From Flavobacterium sp. SUN052 (GTDB lineage Bacteria; Bacteroidota; Bacteroidia; Flavobacteriales; Flavobacteriaceae), in the NCBI RefSeq assembly GCF_028867935.1, contig NZ_JAPQNS010000025.1:1-57509 (forward strand): DNA of 57,509 bases. The letters are read 5' to 3'. The notes beneath the pieces are model-generated. The model saw only the letters and a program-made list of their open reading frames with translations. It ran no database searches and was not told where the DNA came from. The translations under genes and the position numbers were made by a program. Of this stretch, positions 42,058-49,810 are shown piece after piece (the stretch's first letter is position 1; each line of letters begins with the position of its first letter).

Positions 42058-43032
42058 CTAGTGTTGAAGTAGCTTTTCTACCGCCTGAACGGGCAGCAAC
42101 CTCCCCTCTTTTACCTCTTCCTCCATCTGTTTTAGCCGCTCCGCTGTGCCAGATTGCGCGAAAAACTGACGTTCCAGCCGTTGTCGCAGATAAGTTCGGA
42201 ACCAGGTCAGTTGTTGCTCCTGCCGCCGTTTATCGCGGCAACCGTTTTGGGTAGTGAGTTGCTGGTGCTCCAGAATCATGTTCCAAAGATCGCTGATACC
42301 CATATTGCTGACGGCGGAGCAAGTCATCACGGGCGGAAACCATCCTGTTCCCGTTGGCGGAAATAAGTGAAGCGCATTCTGGTATTCGACACGGGCTCGC
42401 TGAGCAGCATCGCGGTTATCACCATCGGATTTGGTAATGGCGAGCGCATCGGCTAACTCCATAATGCCCCGCTTCATTCCCTGCAACTCATCGCCAGCAC
42501 CAGCCAGCATAAGCAATAGAAAAAAGTCGACCATGCCATGTACCAGCGTTTCCGACTGGCCCACTCCAACCGTTTCAATCAACACAACATCAAACCCTGC
42601 CGCTTCACACAGCAATAGCGTTTCGCGCGTGCGGTGGGCGACACCCCCCAACGAGTCGCCAGCAGGAGTTGGACGAATATAGGCACGAGGATTCATCGAC
42701 AGCGTCTCCATTCGTGTTTTGTCGCCTAATAAACTACCCCCTGACCGTTGGCTGGTTGGATCAACCGCCAACACCGCCAGTTTATGGCCTTGATATGTCA
42801 GATATGTTCCTAGGGCTTCAATAAACGTACTTTTCCCCACCCCTGGCACGCCCGTAATACCAACTCGGGTGGATTTCCCGGTCATAGGCACTATTGCCGA
42901 AAGAACCGCCTGAGCCAGGTCCAGATCAGCTGGCAACCGACTTTCTACCAGTGTGATGGCCCGGCTCAGAATCAGGCGATCACCCGAAAGAATACCGTCG
43001 ATATAGTACGATTGAGGAAAACGTTGGCGCAT
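42058..43032 (-). CDS. meaB: Methylmalonyl-CoA mutase-associated GTPase MeaB
   Basis: A G3E-family GTPase that protects and loads adenosylcobalamin-dependent methylmalonyl-CoA mutase. Motifs: Walker A GVPGVGKSTFIEAL, AVDPTSQRSGGSLLGDKTRM, the switch IETVGVGQSE, and base-recognition ITKSDGDN. Start at MRQRFPQSYYIDG (43032, 324 residues), since the -7 box (43053-43060) lies inside the longer frame. The mutase genes are not in the window. It links to the B12 uptake operon 11 kb away only by cofactor. Confidence 0.93.
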   Translation of the reverse strand: MRQRFPQSYYIDGILSGDRLILSRAITLVESRLPADLDLAQAVLSAIVPMTGKSTRVGITGVPGVGKSTFIEALGTYLTYQGHKLAVLAVDPTSQRSGGSLLGDKTRMETLSMNPRAYIRPTPAGDSLGGVAHRTRETLLLCEAAGFDVVLIETVGVGQSETLVHGMVDFFLLLMLAGAGDELQGMKRGIMELADALAITKSDGDNRDAAQRARVEYQNALHLFPPTGTGWFPPVMTCSAVSNMGISDLWNMILEHQQLTTQNGCRDKRRQEQQLTWFRTYLRQRLERQFFAQSGTAERLKQMEEEVKEGRLLPVQAVEKLLQH

Positions 43033-43052
43033 AAATACGATTGAACTTACCG

Positions 43053-43060
43053 CAAAAATA
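43053..43060 (-). promoter_or_regulatory. -7 box of meaB
   Basis: TATTTTTG on the minus strand fits TAnnTTTG, 20 bases before MRQRFP. It rules out the upstream Met at 43080. Confidence 0.5.
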
Positions 43061-43115
43061 GCGGTTGCCAATTGTGCCACGAATTTTGTCTATTTGTGGC
43101 ATATTTCCAGCTACT

Positions 43116-44561
43116 ATGACTGATTTGCTCACTGCCGCTTATTCACCAGAGGGTTTCCGCCAACAAGCCCACGCCCTCGTTGACCTACTGGCTGATTATC
43201 TAGCTCAATCCGAATCGGGTACTCAACCAACCTTGAATTACCTTGAACCTGATGAGCAACTGGCGTATTGGGAAGCCGATTTTGCGCAGCCTACGAATGC
43301 AGACCCTGTGCCGCTTTGGAATGATATTCTGAAACGGTCTATTCAGTTGCATAACCCCAAGTTTATGGGCCATCAGGTGTCTGCTCCATTACCTCTGGCT
43401 GCACTTACGGGAGTGCTTACGAGCCTGCTAAACAACGGTCAGGCAGTATATGAAATGGGTATGACCGGTAATGCGCTCGAACGAATTGTGACGAATTGGC
43501 TAGCTGGCAAACTTGGTTTTGACAGCGATGCTGGGGGTTTGCTTACATCGGGTGGCACATTGGCTAATCTTACAGCCCTGCTCACCGCCCGAGCCGTAGC
43601 AGGGGGATTGACCAATCAGCCCATTGATGTTTGGGAAGAGGGCACCACAAATCGACTGGCCATTATGGTTTCGGAAGAAGCACACTATTGTGTAGATCGG
43701 GCCGCCCGGATTATGGGACTGGGCTCAGATGGGATCATTAAAATCCCGACCAATGATCGTTTTCAACTGCGCACCGAACTACTCGAATCGTACCTGAAAG
43801 AAGCCATCAAACGCGGACTCACGGTTTTCGCGGTAGTTGGTTCGGCCTGCTCTACGTCTACCGGTTCTTACGATGACCTAACCGCCATTGCCGATTTTTG
43901 CGAAAAGCACCACTTGTGGTTCCACGCCGATGGGGCTCACGGGGGCGCTGCTGCCCTTTCCGAAACATACCGACCGTTGGTAAAAGGGATTGAGCGGGCC
44001 GACTCAGTGGTTGTCGATTTCCACAAGATGATGATGATCCCAGCCCTGGTAACGGCGGTTATTTATAGACGCGATGCTGATGCTTTCCGAACGTTCCAAC
44101 AGAAGGCACAATACCTCTGGGCCGATGCCAGTGCTAAAGGCTGGTTCAATTCGGGCAAGCGGGCTTTCGAATGTACTAAGCTGATGATGAGTGCGAAGGT
44201 ATACACGGTAATGCGTACCTACGGCGAACAGATCTTCGCCCAACATGTGGATTTGCTTTACGGCTTGGCGCGTCAATTTGCCGGCTATATTCAGCAACAA
44301 CCCGGCTTTGAACTAGCCGTAACTCCCGAAAGCAACATAGTCTGTTTCCGTTACATTGGTAGCGAAACGGATTTCACCCGAATTAATACGCTCAATAGCC
44401 TCATCCGACAACAAATGCTGACCGATGGGCAATTTTACATTGTACAAACGACCCTCCGCAGTCAGGTCTGGCTACGCGTTTCGATTATGAACTCATTGAC
44501 TACATTGGATCATTTAAAAGAAATGGCTTTGGTTGTTAAACGATTAGGAGAGACAATGTAG
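43116..44561 (+). CDS. PLP-dependent group II decarboxylase family protein
   Basis: A 481-residue protein of the aromatic-amino-acid/glutamate decarboxylase fold, starting at MTDLLTAAYSPEGFRQ. The PLP part has TSGGTLANLTALLTAR (phosphate binding), AVVGSACSTSTGSYDDL, FHADGAHGGAAALSE (Asp and His stack on PLP) and VDFHKMMMIP, where Lys forms the Schiff base. Could be a decarboxylase of aromatic or other amino acids, or a related PLP enzyme. Divergent from meaB; followed by the ThuA-like and glycosyltransferase genes in one run. Confidence 0.88.
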   Translation: MTDLLTAAYSPEGFRQQAHALVDLLADYLAQSESGTQPTLNYLEPDEQLAYWEADFAQPTNADPVPLWNDILKRSIQLHNPKFMGHQVSAPLPLAALTGVLTSLLNNGQAVYEMGMTGNALERIVTNWLAGKLGFDSDAGGLLTSGGTLANLTALLTARAVAGGLTNQPIDVWEEGTTNRLAIMVSEEAHYCVDRAARIMGLGSDGIIKIPTNDRFQLRTELLESYLKEAIKRGLTVFAVVGSACSTSTGSYDDLTAIADFCEKHHLWFHADGAHGGAAALSETYRPLVKGIERADSVVVDFHKMMMIPALVTAVIYRRDADAFRTFQQKAQYLWADASAKGWFNSGKRAFECTKLMMSAKVYTVMRTYGEQIFAQHVDLLYGLARQFAGYIQQQPGFELAVTPESNIVCFRYIGSETDFTRINTLNSLIRQQMLTDGQFYIVQTTLRSQVWLRVSIMNSLTTLDHLKEMALVVKRLGETM

Positions 44562-44597
44562 ATTTAGGCCTGAAACTAAACCTAGACTCCTGTAAAA

Positions 44598-45434
44598 ATG
44601 CTTCGCAAAATTCTTCGTTTTCTGCTATTTGGTATTTTGGCCATTGCGCTTCTCGTTGGTGGCTTTTTCCTGTATGGATTATCGTTGGTACGCAAACTAC
44701 CCTGGCAAAGCCCTGTTTTCGATACGGAGCGCCCCGCTGATCCCGGTGTCATTGGCCCAAAAGGTGTGTTGGTCTTTTCGAAAACCAATGGCTTCCGGCA
44801 TGAAAGCATAGAGCCGGGCATAGCGGCAATAAAAGCTTTGGGAAACCAGAGGGGCTGGCAGGTGGTGAGTACCGAGGACGGCGCCTTTTTTAATGACGAT
44901 TACCTGAAGCGTTTCAAAGTTGTGGTCTGGCTCTCGACCACTGGCGATGTACTGACTTCCGATCAGGAGAAGTCTTTTGAGCGTTTTATTGAAAGCGGAG
45001 GGGGTTACGTTGGACTTCATGCAGCTTGTGATACCGAGTATGACTGGGCTTGGTACGACCGGGCGGTAGGCACTCATTTCCGCGATCATAGTATCTTTCC
45101 GCACACGCCCGAAGCCATCTTACGCGTGGAAGACAAGCAAAATCCGGCTACTGCTGGTATGCCCGACAGCTGGAAACATGCCGACGAGTGGTACAATTTT
45201 AAAACTAATCCGCGTAAGTCTCCGGGCGTTCATGTGTTGATGAACGTGGACGAAAGCACGTACGACGTGGGCGAAACAAAGGGTATGGGAGGTGATCACC
45301 CCATTTCATGGACGCACGATGTAGGGCAGGGGCGCGTGTTTTACACCGCTATTGGCCACACCCCCGAAACATTCCAGCAGCCCTTGTCACTTCAGCATTT
45401 GGCAGGTGGCATTACGTGGGCTGGGCGGTTTTAA
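44598..45434 (+). CDS. ThuA domain-containing protein
   Basis: A 278-residue protein with an N-terminal hydrophobic segment (about 9-30) that anchors it or serves as a signal, then a ThuA-like (glutamine-amidotransferase fold) domain: VLVFSKTNGFRHESI, FERFIESGGGYVGLHAACDTEYDW, GTHFRDH, HPISWTHDVGQGRVFYTAIGHTPETF. ThuA proteins are linked to trehalose or other sugar use. 36 bases after the decarboxylase and 17 before the glycosyltransferase. Confidence 0.88.
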   Translation: MLRKILRFLLFGILAIALLVGGFFLYGLSLVRKLPWQSPVFDTERPADPGVIGPKGVLVFSKTNGFRHESIEPGIAAIKALGNQRGWQVVSTEDGAFFNDDYLKRFKVVVWLSTTGDVLTSDQEKSFERFIESGGGYVGLHAACDTEYDWAWYDRAVGTHFRDHSIFPHTPEAILRVEDKQNPATAGMPDSWKHADEWYNFKTNPRKSPGVHVLMNVDESTYDVGETKGMGGDHPISWTHDVGQGRVFYTAIGHTPETFQQPLSLQHLAGGITWAGRF

Positions 45435-45451
45435 TGGCGTAACTTTGCACT

Positions 45452-46528
45452 ATGCCCCGAATTTACATTGACACCGAGCGCCTTCGCGATCTGTATAGCG
45501 GCCTTGGTCAGTTTTGCCTGCACCTCGGCCACGAACTCGTTCGCCAAAACCCCGATCCCGATCAGTATAAACTAACGTTTGGAGTTCCCAAATCGGCCGT
45601 TGGAATTTTTGGTGATGCTGTGCAGTACCGCTCCGTTTCGTGGTCTGACCGAATCTGGCGCTCAGCCGAATACGATGTCTGGCACGGTACGCACCAGGAT
45701 GTGGCTGTTATACCAGCATCTTCGAGTCGGTTGGTTCTCACTATTCACGACCTGAATTTTCTGGAACGAGCCGATTATTCAGTAGTCAAAAAGTCTACTC
45801 GACTGGCTGAATTACAGCGTAAAATTGACCGGGCCGCAGCAATCACAACTATATCGGAGTATACAGCGTCGGTGGTGCGGCAACGCCTGACTGTTCCCGA
45901 CAGTAAGCCCATTCGAGTTATTCACAACGGCAGCACGCTTGCCCTTGATGCCGCTCAGCAACGCCCAGCGTTCGTACCAGAGTCTTCCCCACCGTTCTTT
46001 TTGTTTGTTGGGGTGATTCACCCGAAGAAAAACGTGCAGGTGCTCTTGCCTTTGCTACAGGCTTTCCCCGATTACAGGCTCATTCTAGCGGGCGACAATA
46101 CCCACGATTATGCGTTACACGTGCGTCAACAGGCTATCAATCTCGGCGTGTCGGAGCAGTTGTTGATGCCAGGTGCCGTAAGCGACGAAGAGAAAGCATG
46201 GCTCTATGCTCACTGTGAAGCCTTTCTGTTTCCGTCCCTGAGCGAGGGGTTCGGCTTGCCGGTGATTGATGCCATGCAACTAGGGAAACCGGTATTTCTT
46301 TCGAACCTGACAAGCTTACCTGAAGTGGGCGGTATGGATGCCTTTTACTTTGAGTCGTTTGAGCCCGACGATATGGTTAACACCTTTCGCGAAGGGATGA
46401 TGGATTTCCATGAGGATCCTCTCCGTGCCGACCGGCTCCGCTGGTATGCCCGCCGGTTTACCTGGCAAAAAGCCGCTAAGGCGTATTGGGAAGTGTATCA
46501 GGAGCAAACGGCTTCTGCCCGACAATAA
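45452..46528 (+). CDS. Glycosyltransferase family 4-like protein
   Basis: A 358-residue GT-B glycosyltransferase. The C-terminal domain has PFFLFVGVIHPKKNVQVLLPLLQAF and FPSLSEGFGLPVIDAMQLGKPV, the EX7E retaining motif; the N-terminal part has RDLYSGLGQFCLHLG. Expected to move a sugar from a nucleotide donor onto a surface glycan or lipid. Its last 53 bases overlap the convergent methyltransferase gene. Confidence 0.9.
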   Translation: MPRIYIDTERLRDLYSGLGQFCLHLGHELVRQNPDPDQYKLTFGVPKSAVGIFGDAVQYRSVSWSDRIWRSAEYDVWHGTHQDVAVIPASSSRLVLTIHDLNFLERADYSVVKKSTRLAELQRKIDRAAAITTISEYTASVVRQRLTVPDSKPIRVIHNGSTLALDAAQQRPAFVPESSPPFFLFVGVIHPKKNVQVLLPLLQAFPDYRLILAGDNTHDYALHVRQQAINLGVSEQLLMPGAVSDEEKAWLYAHCEAFLFPSLSEGFGLPVIDAMQLGKPVFLSNLTSLPEVGGMDAFYFESFEPDDMVNTFREGMMDFHEDPLRADRLRWYARRFTWQKAAKAYWEVYQEQTASARQ

Positions 46529-47354
46529 TATCCAGAAAAGAAAGACTTGGCTGCCGACCGCTCCAGTCACCGTAGTGAATTGGCTGGGGCAATGAAAAGT
46601 TATGCTTGCTAAAAAGCGCCTGAATTTCGGCGGTATCATGGGCTGTACCCCGGTTTGGGTCGGTAGGGTCGAAGGTATAACGACCGTCTAGTTTGTATTG
46701 AAAGTTAAACGCACTGGTAGGCTTCCCCATCAGCGACTTCGACGTAGCGTCGAGCAGGAAAAAAGATGTAAAAACGCGTCCGCCCGGTCGTAAAACCCGT
46801 TTGATTTCGCCCAGGTAGTGATCTACTTCTACCGTCGACATGTGGGTAAACACACCCACTAATACCACTAGATCAAACTGCTCGTCGGCATAGGGAAACT
46901 GTAGTTGGGCCGCCTGACCCTTACCGGCAGGGTGATAGAAACCGTTGCGAATATCAACCTGTTTAAACTGAAAGTTGGGAAAGCGGGGCGTAATGTACCG
47001 ACTGCACCAGGCAATTGCATCGGGCACCAGATCGAAACCTTCGTAGAACCCCGGCGGCTTTAAGTATTCTGTTAAAGGAACAGCAATACGCCCGACACCA
47101 CAGCCTACATCCAGAACTGATTGTGTCGGTTGAAGGTCGCACAAGTCGATAAAATACCGGCGGAACTCCTCTCCTATCGCTTTAAAATCACCACCCCCTA
47201 TATACAGTTTGGAACGTGGCGGCATCAGCGGGTCGCGCCGACCCAACCATACCTCGCTAGGCTCAATCAACTGATTTCTCAGGAACGATTGACCGCTCTG
47301 ATAAATTGGTTTAAGAAATCGGCGAACGGGCGCGGGAATCAGTTTACGAAGCAT
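46476..47354 (-). CDS. Class I SAM-dependent methyltransferase
   Basis: A 292-residue methyltransferase with motif I VLDVGCGVGRIAVPL, an acidic residue after strand 2 (YEGFDLVPDAI), and motif FDLVVLVGVFTHM. The substrate is unknown. Its final 17 codons overlap the 3' end of the glycosyltransferase gene on the other strand. The next gene upstream on this strand begins the membrane-protein trio 10 bases away, though its relation is unclear. Confidence 0.88.
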   Translation of the reverse strand: MLRKLIPAPVRRFLKPIYQSGQSFLRNQLIEPSEVWLGRRDPLMPPRSKLYIGGGDFKAIGEEFRRYFIDLCDLQPTQSVLDVGCGVGRIAVPLTEYLKPPGFYEGFDLVPDAIAWCSRYITPRFPNFQFKQVDIRNGFYHPAGKGQAAQLQFPYADEQFDLVVLVGVFTHMSTVEVDHYLGEIKRVLRPGGRVFTSFFLLDATSKSLMGKPTSAFNFQYKLDGRYTFDPTDPNRGTAHDTAEIQALFSKHNFSLPQPIHYGDWSGRQPSLSFLDIIVGQKPFAPDTLPNTP

Positions 47355-47364
47355 AAAAAGCCAT

Positions 47365-48051
47365 TTAGACCGCGCTTTGGCGCTGTTGCCGCCACGCTTT
47401 AATAACTACCTCAAAGCTAGCTGCTTCGTATATTATAACTAAAGAAACCAGCACAGAAAATAGAAACGGGTAATTGCTGGCAACCGATTCTACAGGAAAG
47501 AAAATGCGAAAGAAGAATGACAGGGAGGTCAACAGAATGGCCCCTTGACCAAGAAAGATGCCCGGTGCAAGGCCATGCTGATGTATAAGCGTAGATGGTT
47601 CTGCCTTAACCAACTTATAAAAAGCCGTAAAATAAATCACCCCACCAAGAGCCATCATGGCTACAAAACTCCAGCTGTCGCCTGCAAATAAGGTCGTGCC
47701 TGATTTGTTTATCCATAAAGTAAGTCCGTAAACCACGGCAAGCACCGCCACTGTCCATGGTAAACGGGGCAGCCAGAAATAACTTTTAAACTGTTGGTGT
47801 CCAAAACGAATACTGCTCTTGGCCTGCGTTTTGCCATATTCCTCCTCCATTTTGAGCAAGCCCTTACGGTATCCGAATTCCTTATGGACATCCAGTAACG
47901 CGGATTCAAACGTCATACCCTGCGCCAATCGGTCTGAAATGGCGTTTGAGTAATGATCGGTCAGTTCAGCAATGAGGGCTTCGTTCAAGAGCCAATTGTC
48001 TTTACGAAGATGGCGATCAATTGCCGCCAGTTGGTCAGGCGTTAGAGTCAT
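47365..48051 (-). CDS. Membrane protein of the PadR operon, paralogue 3
   Basis: A 228-residue protein starting at MTLTPDQLAAIDRHLRKDNWL. The ~80-residue N-terminal helical domain (HYSNAISDRLAQGMTFESALLDVHKEFGYRKGLLKMEEEYGK) recurs in the two genes upstream and resembles the permease-prefix/DUF1700-like modules encoded beside PadR regulators. Four to five membrane helices follow. Last of three tandem paralogues. Role unknown; PadR neighbours in other bacteria often respond to envelope stress or antimicrobial compounds. Confidence 0.75.
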   Translation of the reverse strand: MTLTPDQLAAIDRHLRKDNWLLNEALIAELTDHYSNAISDRLAQGMTFESALLDVHKEFGYRKGLLKMEEEYGKTQAKSSIRFGHQQFKSYFWLPRLPWTVAVLAVVYGLTLWINKSGTTLFAGDSWSFVAMMALGGVIYFTAFYKLVKAEPSTLIHQHGLAPGIFLGQGAILLTSLSFFFRIFFPVESVASNYPFLFSVLVSLVIIYEAASFEVVIKAWRQQRQSAV

Positions 48052-48052
48052 A

Positions 48053-48727
48053 TCAGAAAGTATTGTCAAAAGATGGTGGATTATCGATCACACTTATTTC
48101 AATTACTGATGCGATAAAAAGGATCGCTAAAAGAAATAGCATACTAAATACAAGCGGATAGTCTCCAATAGGCCATTGCGGCATAAAACTCCGGTTAAGT
48201 ATTGAGCAAAAAACAACTGTCAACAAAATACCTATATGAAAAGGGATAATGGGCCACCATCGAGTCGATAGCCATGAATAATATACCCCTCGGCGCATCT
48301 TATTTAGAAAAGAAAATGAATACAGATTAAAAATACCCAGAAACCATAGAACATTGTTATCTAAAAACTGATTTAAGAACAATGCTTTGTAAACACTCCA
48401 GTTAAAGCATAATGCTATCACCAACAAGAGAGTGCCAATGGTCCAGAACAACCGTTGACGGGCAAAATAACTAATCATCACCTTCCTTTGCCTGATGAAG
48501 CTTTCTTTGAGTTTTTGCCTTCCTACTTGTTGTACTCCCCACCAACCGCCGAACTCTTTATGGACTTCAGTCAGTGCTAAATCAAAAGCTACGCCCTGAT
48601 TCATGCGGTCAGCTACAGCGTCGGCATAATGATTTGTTAACTCATAGATCAGCTTCTCACTCAGGTACAAATTGCGTCTACGAAGCAATAGGTCAATAGC
48701 GGCCATTTGATTTGCAAAAAGGGCCAT
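48053..48727 (-). CDS. Membrane protein of the PadR operon, paralogue 2
   Basis: A 224-residue protein starting at MALFANQMAAIDLLLRRRNLYL. It shares the N-terminal helical module (YELTNHYADAVADRMNQGVAFDLALTEVHKEFGGWWGVQQVGRQK) with its neighbours and continues into about five membrane helices. The junction to the next gene reads TTTCTGATATG, as does the one before it. Probably arose by tandem duplication. Confidence 0.75.
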   Translation of the reverse strand: MALFANQMAAIDLLLRRRNLYLSEKLIYELTNHYADAVADRMNQGVAFDLALTEVHKEFGGWWGVQQVGRQKLKESFIRQRKVMISYFARQRLFWTIGTLLLVIALCFNWSVYKALFLNQFLDNNVLWFLGIFNLYSFSFLNKMRRGVYYSWLSTRWWPIIPFHIGILLTVVFCSILNRSFMPQWPIGDYPLVFSMLFLLAILFIASVIEISVIDNPPSFDNTF

Positions 48728-48728
48728 A

Positions 48729-49400
48729 TCAGAAAGCGGGTTTATGGATGTATTTCTGGCTGTAAAGCTCGGCGAAACTGATAGCGTAGAGAACACAGCA
48801 AAAGCTAATCATTGCTGCAATGCTTGTATACGTTTGTAAAAAGTTCCGTGACCAAAAAGGGTCTTCTGCAAAGCCCTTAGGAAGGTTTAGGCCCAATAAT
48901 AACAAGTTGGCGGGGAGAAACCCGACTTCCTTTACATACTGCCAAACTAATTTTCGCGAATCTTTCTGGTTATCATAGCCATGCCAGTACCCATTCAGTA
49001 AAAACAAAGTGGGGATTAAACCAATACAAAGAGTGCCGATAATAATTACTCGTACTGATAGCATCGGCACTACTAAGTACACTAAAATGCCAATCAAAGC
49101 CGTCGTCACGAATAGGGGCCAGCAGAAATAGTTTATCAAAATAAACCAATGTTGCTTCCGAATCTGCCGACGGATACTCCGTACAAAATCCCGCTCAATT
49201 ATCTTGATACCTTTTTCAGCACCCAAGTCTTGCCATGCATGAGCACGTGCCACCTCAAAAGGCTGCCCAGTTGCCATCCCGTTTTCAACCAGTGTAGCGT
49301 AATGGTCGTACAGTTCGTTATAGACCTCATTGTACTCGATATTGGCTGTGTACCGCAGATCGGTGGACAGTTGCTGTTTTTGGTGGGTTGACAGTTGCAT
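48729..49400 (-). CDS. Membrane protein of the PadR operon, paralogue 1
   Basis: A 223-residue protein with the shared module (LRYTANIEYNEVYNELYDHYATLVENGMATGQPFEVARAHAWQDLGAEKGIKIIERDF) and about five membrane helices. It starts one base after the PadR stop (TGACATG), so translation follows the regulator closely. The most diverged of the three. Confidence 0.75.
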   Translation of the reverse strand: MQLSTHQKQQLSTDLRYTANIEYNEVYNELYDHYATLVENGMATGQPFEVARAHAWQDLGAEKGIKIIERDFVRSIRRQIRKQHWFILINYFCWPLFVTTALIGILVYLVVPMLSVRVIIIGTLCIGLIPTLFLLNGYWHGYDNQKDSRKLVWQYVKEVGFLPANLLLLGLNLPKGFAEDPFWSRNFLQTYTSIAAMISFCCVLYAISFAELYSQKYIHKPAF

Positions 49401-49401
49401 G

Positions 49402-49752
49402 TCAGAAAACAGGTTTCAGGGGATCGGGGTTAAGCAATGTTTGCAGGTGCTGTACGAACGTCAGCAGCTCAGCGGCTCGACCGGAGGCTTCGGTTTTTCC
49501 TGATTTCGTTAGCGAATAGTATTTGCGAGCGCGGCCGTCTACAACTTCGGTTTCTGTAGTGAGCAATCCTTCGGCCTCCAGCTTGTGTAGGGCTGGGTAA
49601 AGAGCGCCTTCCGTAATGGCCATTTCGCCTGCTGTGAGCGCCTTCACTTTCTGCGTTATCTCGTAGCCATACATGCGTTCGCGCTGTTCGAGCAGCTTCA
49701 GGATGATGACGGACAGGCTACCTTTAAGAACTTGCTGGCTGTTTTGATTCAT
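49402..49752 (-). CDS. PadR family transcription regulator
   Basis: A 116-residue winged-helix repressor starting at MNQNSQQVLKGSLSVIILKLLEQRERMYGYEITQKVK. TEGALYPALHKLEAEGLLTTETEVVDGRARKYYSLTKSGK is the recognition helix and wing. I prefer 49752 over 49788 because the -7 box lies between them. Such regulators usually repress their own operon, here the three membrane proteins that follow without a gap. Ligand unknown. Confidence 0.92.
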   Translation of the reverse strand: MNQNSQQVLKGSLSVIILKLLEQRERMYGYEITQKVKALTAGEMAITEGALYPALHKLEAEGLLTTETEVVDGRARKYYSLTKSGKTEASGRAAELLTFVQHLQTLLNPDPLKPVF

Positions 49753-49756
49753 AAGG

Positions 49757-49789
49757 CAAATATATATTGAATTCGTATATACCCTCAAA
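49757..49789 (-). promoter_or_regulatory. PadR operon promoter with AT-rich near-palindrome
   Basis: Minus strand: TTTG (49789-49786), spacer, TATATTTG (49764-49757), then only CCTT before the ATG. The spacer holds TATATACGAATTCAATATATA, an AT-rich near-palindrome around GAATTC that could bind PadR. Confidence 0.55.
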
Positions 49790-49810
49790 TCTTAGGTATT
49801 GTTTTTTCTC

